A DNA stretch of 64,000 nt, taken from the NCBI GenBank assembly GCA_026724425.1, contig JAIUCV010000276.1, forward strand, positions 558,001 through 622,000, in the 5' to 3' direction. Shown here one piece after another: positions 59,641-64,000 of this stretch (positions are counted from its first letter, which is position 1; every line of letters begins with the position of its first letter). The notes beneath the pieces were generated by a model. It searched no databases, was not told the origin of the DNA, and saw only the letters and a list, made by a program, of their open reading frames with translations. The DNA comes from Erythrophleum ivorense. Its lineage: Eukaryota > Streptophyta > Magnoliopsida > Fabales > Fabaceae. The position numbers were made by a program, and so were the translations under genes.

Positions 59641-60911
59641 CTGCCATTAACCACGCAATATCATTCAAACGTCAGCAACAAATACAACAGGAAATAGAAA
59701 TAAATGGAGTACCAATAAACTAATTTATACTTATATCTACGTCTGATATATATGCATGATGGAGATGAAGATGAAATGCTGTGGAAATGTTAAAAGCAAA
59801 GCATGGAGTTTTAGCAATAATGCATTTTCAGGAAAAATCTCATGTTAGAACGGGGAGACTAGAGGAGAAAGTAAGGGAAAGGAAAGTTTCATAAAACGCT
59901 CTTTTCTATGTGGGTGTTGTGATGAGGAGGGGAGGAAAATGGAGGATTTCTAACAAATCCTCTACAATTTTTCAAAGTCCTCCCTCTTTTATAATTTTTC
60001 TAAATAAGGAAAAGAAAAGTTACCAATTAATTAAGTTTCTCTTTTCCCTCCCAAACATACCGTAATCATATAAGCAAAAACCTTTTCACCAACAAATGTG
60101 CCGATTCATTATCACCCCACGGACTGTCAGTAATTGGTGTTGATCAATTTTGAAAGTATAAAGTGAATACATATTTTGTAGCCGGAGAGAGAGGCAATTT
60201 GACTAAATAAATTTTTCATCTATTGCACCTCCTAATGTTGACCAATCTCTTTCAATTTTTTTTTTTTTCACTTTGATAATTTACATTTGCTTTTCTGTAA
60301 ATTCATTTCAGACGTATATAATACCTCAATAAACAAACAACTTTTGTTTAGACACGAACTAAAATAGGGTAGGCTGAGCTAATGAGAAACAGCTGTTTGT
60401 TGCAAGGATGAAGTAGGGCATTTCTATAGGAAGAGGAAATTCTTTAAACTTTCTTTTTTACTCTCTTGCTTGGCTTACTTAAAATTAATCACCAAATACA
60501 ATGGATATATATAAGCATATTGGGTGACAACTGGCCTTTAGCATCTACTTACACAAACCACTAATTAATACACGACACATGAACAATACTAATCTAAATA
60601 CTTCAACTATCACATTCTAAGTACATAACCAAGCATTGAACTTGAACACCTAGAAACCCAAAATATCATGAACTTAGACACGTAAAAAATTCAAACTATT
60701 AATCCCACCCCCTTTGCACATATCAAAAGTGAGCGATATTAAGTTTCTAAATATGTACACAGAACTAATTTTTATTCACGTAATCTAATAAAATTAAGTT
60801 ATTAACGGAAATATATCTGTTTATCCTTTTCTTTAATCCACTATTTACCTGTGTTTGGCATTGTTTAGAAACTGATATTCAGCGCGTCAAATATTGAAGT
60901 TTAACTCATAT
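59641..60911 (-). other. Intron 2 of MADS copy 3 up to the copia insertion
   Basis: This stretch is the reverse complement of copy 1 intron 2 (about 23,690-25,876), with landmarks such as GTGACAACTGGCCTTTAGC (about 60,522) and ACGTAATCTAATAAAATTAAG. It includes one TGTTTGGGAGGGA-ended unit at about 59,870-60,062. Homology stops at about 60,911, where a copia LTR begins. Confidence 0.7.
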
Positions 60912-61116
60912 TGGCGGCATTTTAGATTCAACGAAATGATTTGTAGCTCGGATTGGAAATTTGGAAGATGGGATAATGATATTTAGTAAATGGCTATGTG
61001 AAAGAGGGAGATAAAGTTAAAAAGGCCGTCTCAAAGCTTTGCTTGTCGGTGCTTCTAGCCATTCCACCAGCACCAGTTTGATTTTTTCTTGAATTTTTTT
61101 AGATTATTTTTTAATA
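60912..61116 (-). repeat. Probable 3' LTR of the copia in intron 2 of MADS copy 3
   Basis: Begins TGGCGGCATTTTAG, then GCTCGGATTGGAAATTTGG, matching the LTR at 45,424 but shorter (a block between about 61,035 and 61,060 is missing). The right end is approximate. Confidence 0.55.
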
Positions 61117-64000
61117 TTCTCCCATATCCTAAAAAATTCCTACCTCTAATTTTTTTTTTGCACTGTAATTCACTTTGTGAATATTTGCCAGCTGATCTTC
61201 GGTGTTGTAAAACTCTATTTCCATTTCTCTTTCTCTTTGTTCTACAACCTCTCGAATTAACTGATGTCAAATTGCAATGTGCTTGGCATGGTTATGTAAT
61301 GCTAAATTCCTTGTTATTACAATTGTGGACATGTTGTCATAGTATATTTTATTGGTACATTAACACTCTAAAGTATATTCTCCAAGATTTTTATAAGCCA
61401 AATTGCTTCAATGCAACACTCATTGCTGCCATTTATTCAGTTTTTGTGAATGAAAGCATTACTATCTTTTGCTTCTTTGATGCTGATGAAATCACCTTGA
61501 CACTCAAAAGAAAAATATATCCGATTGTGTTCTTCCTGTCATCAATGCTTTTTGCCCAATCACTATTGATGTAACCAATTAAATTGCAATTGTTCTTTAC
61601 TTCATACATGATATCAAAATTTTTTATACCTTTGACATTTCTCAAAATTCTTTTTACAATTGTAAGTGAGATTCGCTAGGCTCGCTCATGAATTTTGAAG
61701 CAATGTTGATAGCATGTACTATGTTTGGCCTTGGGTTTATGAAGTAGATCAACGAACCAACAAAACTTCAATAAATTGTCTCATCCACTTTTTCTTTTCC
61801 ATCTTCCTTTGGTAACTTCTCATTCGTCCACATCATAGTGGATGCTAACTTGCAAACTCTCATCTTGAATTTCTTCAAAAAATCATCTACAAATTTTTCT
61901 TGAGAAATGAATATTTGTTCAGACCTTTGTTTGACTTGAACTCCTAGAATATATCTCACAAGGCCAAGATTAGTCATGTACTCCTCCATCATGGCCTACT
62001 TAAAGCCTTTAATCATCCTTGTGTCATCACTAGTATATACATTAAATCATCCATGTATAAACATATGATGAGGAAATGGTCTTCATGCATCTTCACATAT
62101 AACGATAGCTCACTTAGGCTTTATGTGAAACTATGATTGAGAAGATACTTGTCTATTTTACTATTCTACACCCTTGGTGCTTGCTTTAGTTTGTAGAGTG
62201 CTTTCTTCAAACCATACACTTTGCCTTCTTTTCCTTGAATCAAATACCTTTGAGGTTGCTCCACCTACACTTCAATTTTCCTAGTTAGGAAAGCAAACTT
62301 CATGTCTAATTGATATACCCATAGTTTCAATAAGGTGACCAAAACAAGTACCATTCTTATTGTTTCCATGCATACCACATCCACGAAAGTCTCATTGAAG
62401 TCAATAATTGGTTGTTAAGAATATCTTTTTGCCACAAATTGTGCCTTTCTATTTCTAGATTGACCCATTTTTATTGTACTTGTCCTTGTAGACCCATTTC
62501 ATTTCAATGATATCTTTTTCTTTTGACTTTTCCATGAGCTCCCATGTTTGATTATTCTCGATCATCTTGATTTCCTCAATTGTGACTCTTCTCCATTCTT
62601 CTTCTTTTGTAGCTTAGTCAAATTTCTAAGGCTCACAAGAAAAAAAAATGCGACATTGTAAATTTGTTAAACATCTTGTAATGATTGTATCATCCTTAGA
62701 GGAGATGATTCTAGTGACAAGTTATTATGTCTTGAAGGTTGACTAGTGATTGGGTCTTAATCATCTCTTGCATTCTCTTAGCTTCAGAACATTGAGCTCC
62801 TTTGGGTGCTTAATTGCTCCATTTCCAACTTGCTTCTTTATCGAAGATGACATCCCTTAAAATCATTAATTGCCTTGTATCAAGGTTGTAAAGACAATAG
62901 CTCTTGCTGTAACTAATGAAGATACACTTTTCCCCTTTTCGATCTAGCTTGTCTTTGTTCCCTTTTGGGATGTTGGCATATGCAACTCAGCCAAAGACTT
63001 TAAAATGATCAACCTTTGGCTTTCTCTCAGACTAGATTTCATACGATGTTCTATTTGGAACAATTTTTGTAGGGGATCGCTTGAGAATATAAGCAATTGT
63101 GCTGACAACATCAATGCACAAGTATTTTAGCAAACTTTTGCCTTGGAGCATGTTGCATGCCATCTCAACAATGGTTCAATCTTTCTTTTTGCAATGTCAT
63201 GCTAATGAGATGTGTACTAAATCATGATCTCTGAATTAATGTCATACTCTTTGTAGAACTTGATAAATCCTTGATCAGTAAATTCTCTCTTACGATTAGT
63301 TCTCAAAATTTTGAGAGAGTGCCCATTTTGTTTTTCAAAGGCTTTAAATTAAGAGAAGTTAGAGAATGCTTCTAATTTTTGCCCAATAAAGTAAACCCAT
63401 ATCATGAAAGTATAATCATCATTGAAGCACAAAAGATATATCTTTCTAACCAAGAGTGGGGGTTCTTGAAGGACCCCAAATATCTGCACACACCAGCTCA
63501 TTAAAGCCCTTCCCCTTCAGGATGATTTTGGAAATAGCAATCTATGCATCTTCCCAATAATGTATCCTTTATAAATTTTCTTTTCAAAATACATAAAAGG
63601 AAGCCTAAGCACCATCACTTTTTGATTTAATAATATAAGGCCATAAAAATTTAGATGGCCATATCTCAAATGCCATAGTGTAGATTTATCCACATTTTCA
63701 AATTTCATCTCATATTTTTGCCCAAGAGGCATAGTCAAAGGAAAAATTTTATTATGGAAATTTTATTAATAGTTATAAGTTGCCACTTATTTTCATTAAG
63801 TATGATGCATTTATCATTATGTAAAATCAACTTGTAGACTCTTTGAGTCAATTGGCCAACACCTAATAATTTTTTTTATGAGGCCCATAACATAAAACTT
63901 TACGATATTAATGCCTTTACCTTCAACTTCTTGAATTTTTCCATCAAGAGTAACTTGAGATTTTATATTTTCATCTAGTTTGACAAAGCAATTTCTATTA
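61117..64000 (-). mobile_element. Ty1/copia internal region (RNase H back to GAG-pre-integrase), running off the right edge
   Basis: Minus-strand remnants in order from the right edge: GAG-pre-integrase and integrase start (TLWHLRYGHLNFYGL, about 63,700-63,100), integrase (about 63,100-62,700), reverse transcriptase (LGLVRYILGVQVKQ and SQEKFVDDFLKKF, about 62,480-61,760) and RNase H (GYINSDWAKSIDDRKNT, FLLSVKVISSASKKQ, about 61,680-61,430). The RNase H block keeps S-D-W-A-x-S and S-S-A-S-K-K-Q-K. Stops and frameshifts occur throughout. The 161-codon plus-strand frame at 61,089-61,574 is an antisense shadow. Same family as 43,350-45,832. Confidence 0.82.

Noticed and set aside
61089..61574. 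161-codon plus-strand open frame with hydrophobic stretches
   Set aside because: It is antisense to the copia RNase H remnant and LTR; the minus strand gives the clear match.

Overview
This is AT-rich nuclear DNA from a flowering plant. The evidence is spliced MADS-box exons of the SOC1/AGL42 (TM3) type, Ty1/copia elements primed at a TGGTATyAGAG site, long Ty3-type solo LTRs with TGTAACACC ends, a plant-type LINE and small hAT-like elements. The MADS sequence looks like a woody eudicot, but I cannot name the species. There is no sign of an operon, CRISPR array, tRNA or rRNA gene.

Positions 1-23,100 are almost entirely nested retrotransposons. On the minus strand are a copia element with its 5' LTR at 3890-4141 (running off the left edge), the copia remnant it sits in (to about 4620), a further copia tail (about 5950-6480), and a complete but decayed copia (8312-12151) that split a LINE. 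On the plus strand a decayed copia (about 14,680-21,520) carries a 2.9 kb solo LTR (15,408-18,325) flanked by the duplication GACAA. Most open frames here are relics or shadows of these elements.

Positions 23,100-64,000 hold the main content: four incomplete copies of one SOC1/AGL42-like gene, spread by segmental duplication. Copy 1 (plus strand, 23,552-27,387) has exons 2-7, no visible exon 1 and a damaged acceptor at its last exon. Copy A (minus, 36,513-36,692) is exon 1 only, with a 2-base deletion. Copy B (minus) has exon 1 (46,781-46,926, lost start codon, about 40-base deletion in the MADS box, 5-base insertion) and exon 2 (46,140-46,221). Copy 3 (minus, 57,583-59,640) has exons 3-7 open with good splice sites and a duplicated 42-base exon 6; its exons 1-2 should lie beyond the right edge. 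Copy 1 and copy 3 form a large inverted repeat. Copies A and B, with several kb of 5' flank (35,570-43,290 and 46,274-51,292), are direct repeats, and a second flank block (33,640-35,569 and 54,850-56,418) is repeated too.

The copies date each other's insertions. Two hAT-like elements (39,682-40,072 and 50,016-50,714) and a 2.3 kb solo LTR (40,932-43,225) each have perfect target duplications and a matching empty site in the other copy. A copia of one family sits in intron 2 of both copy B (43,350-45,832) and copy 3 (60,912 to beyond the end), which suggests it was there before tandem duplication and that unequal recombination made the present patchwork. If any MADS copy works, it is copy 3.
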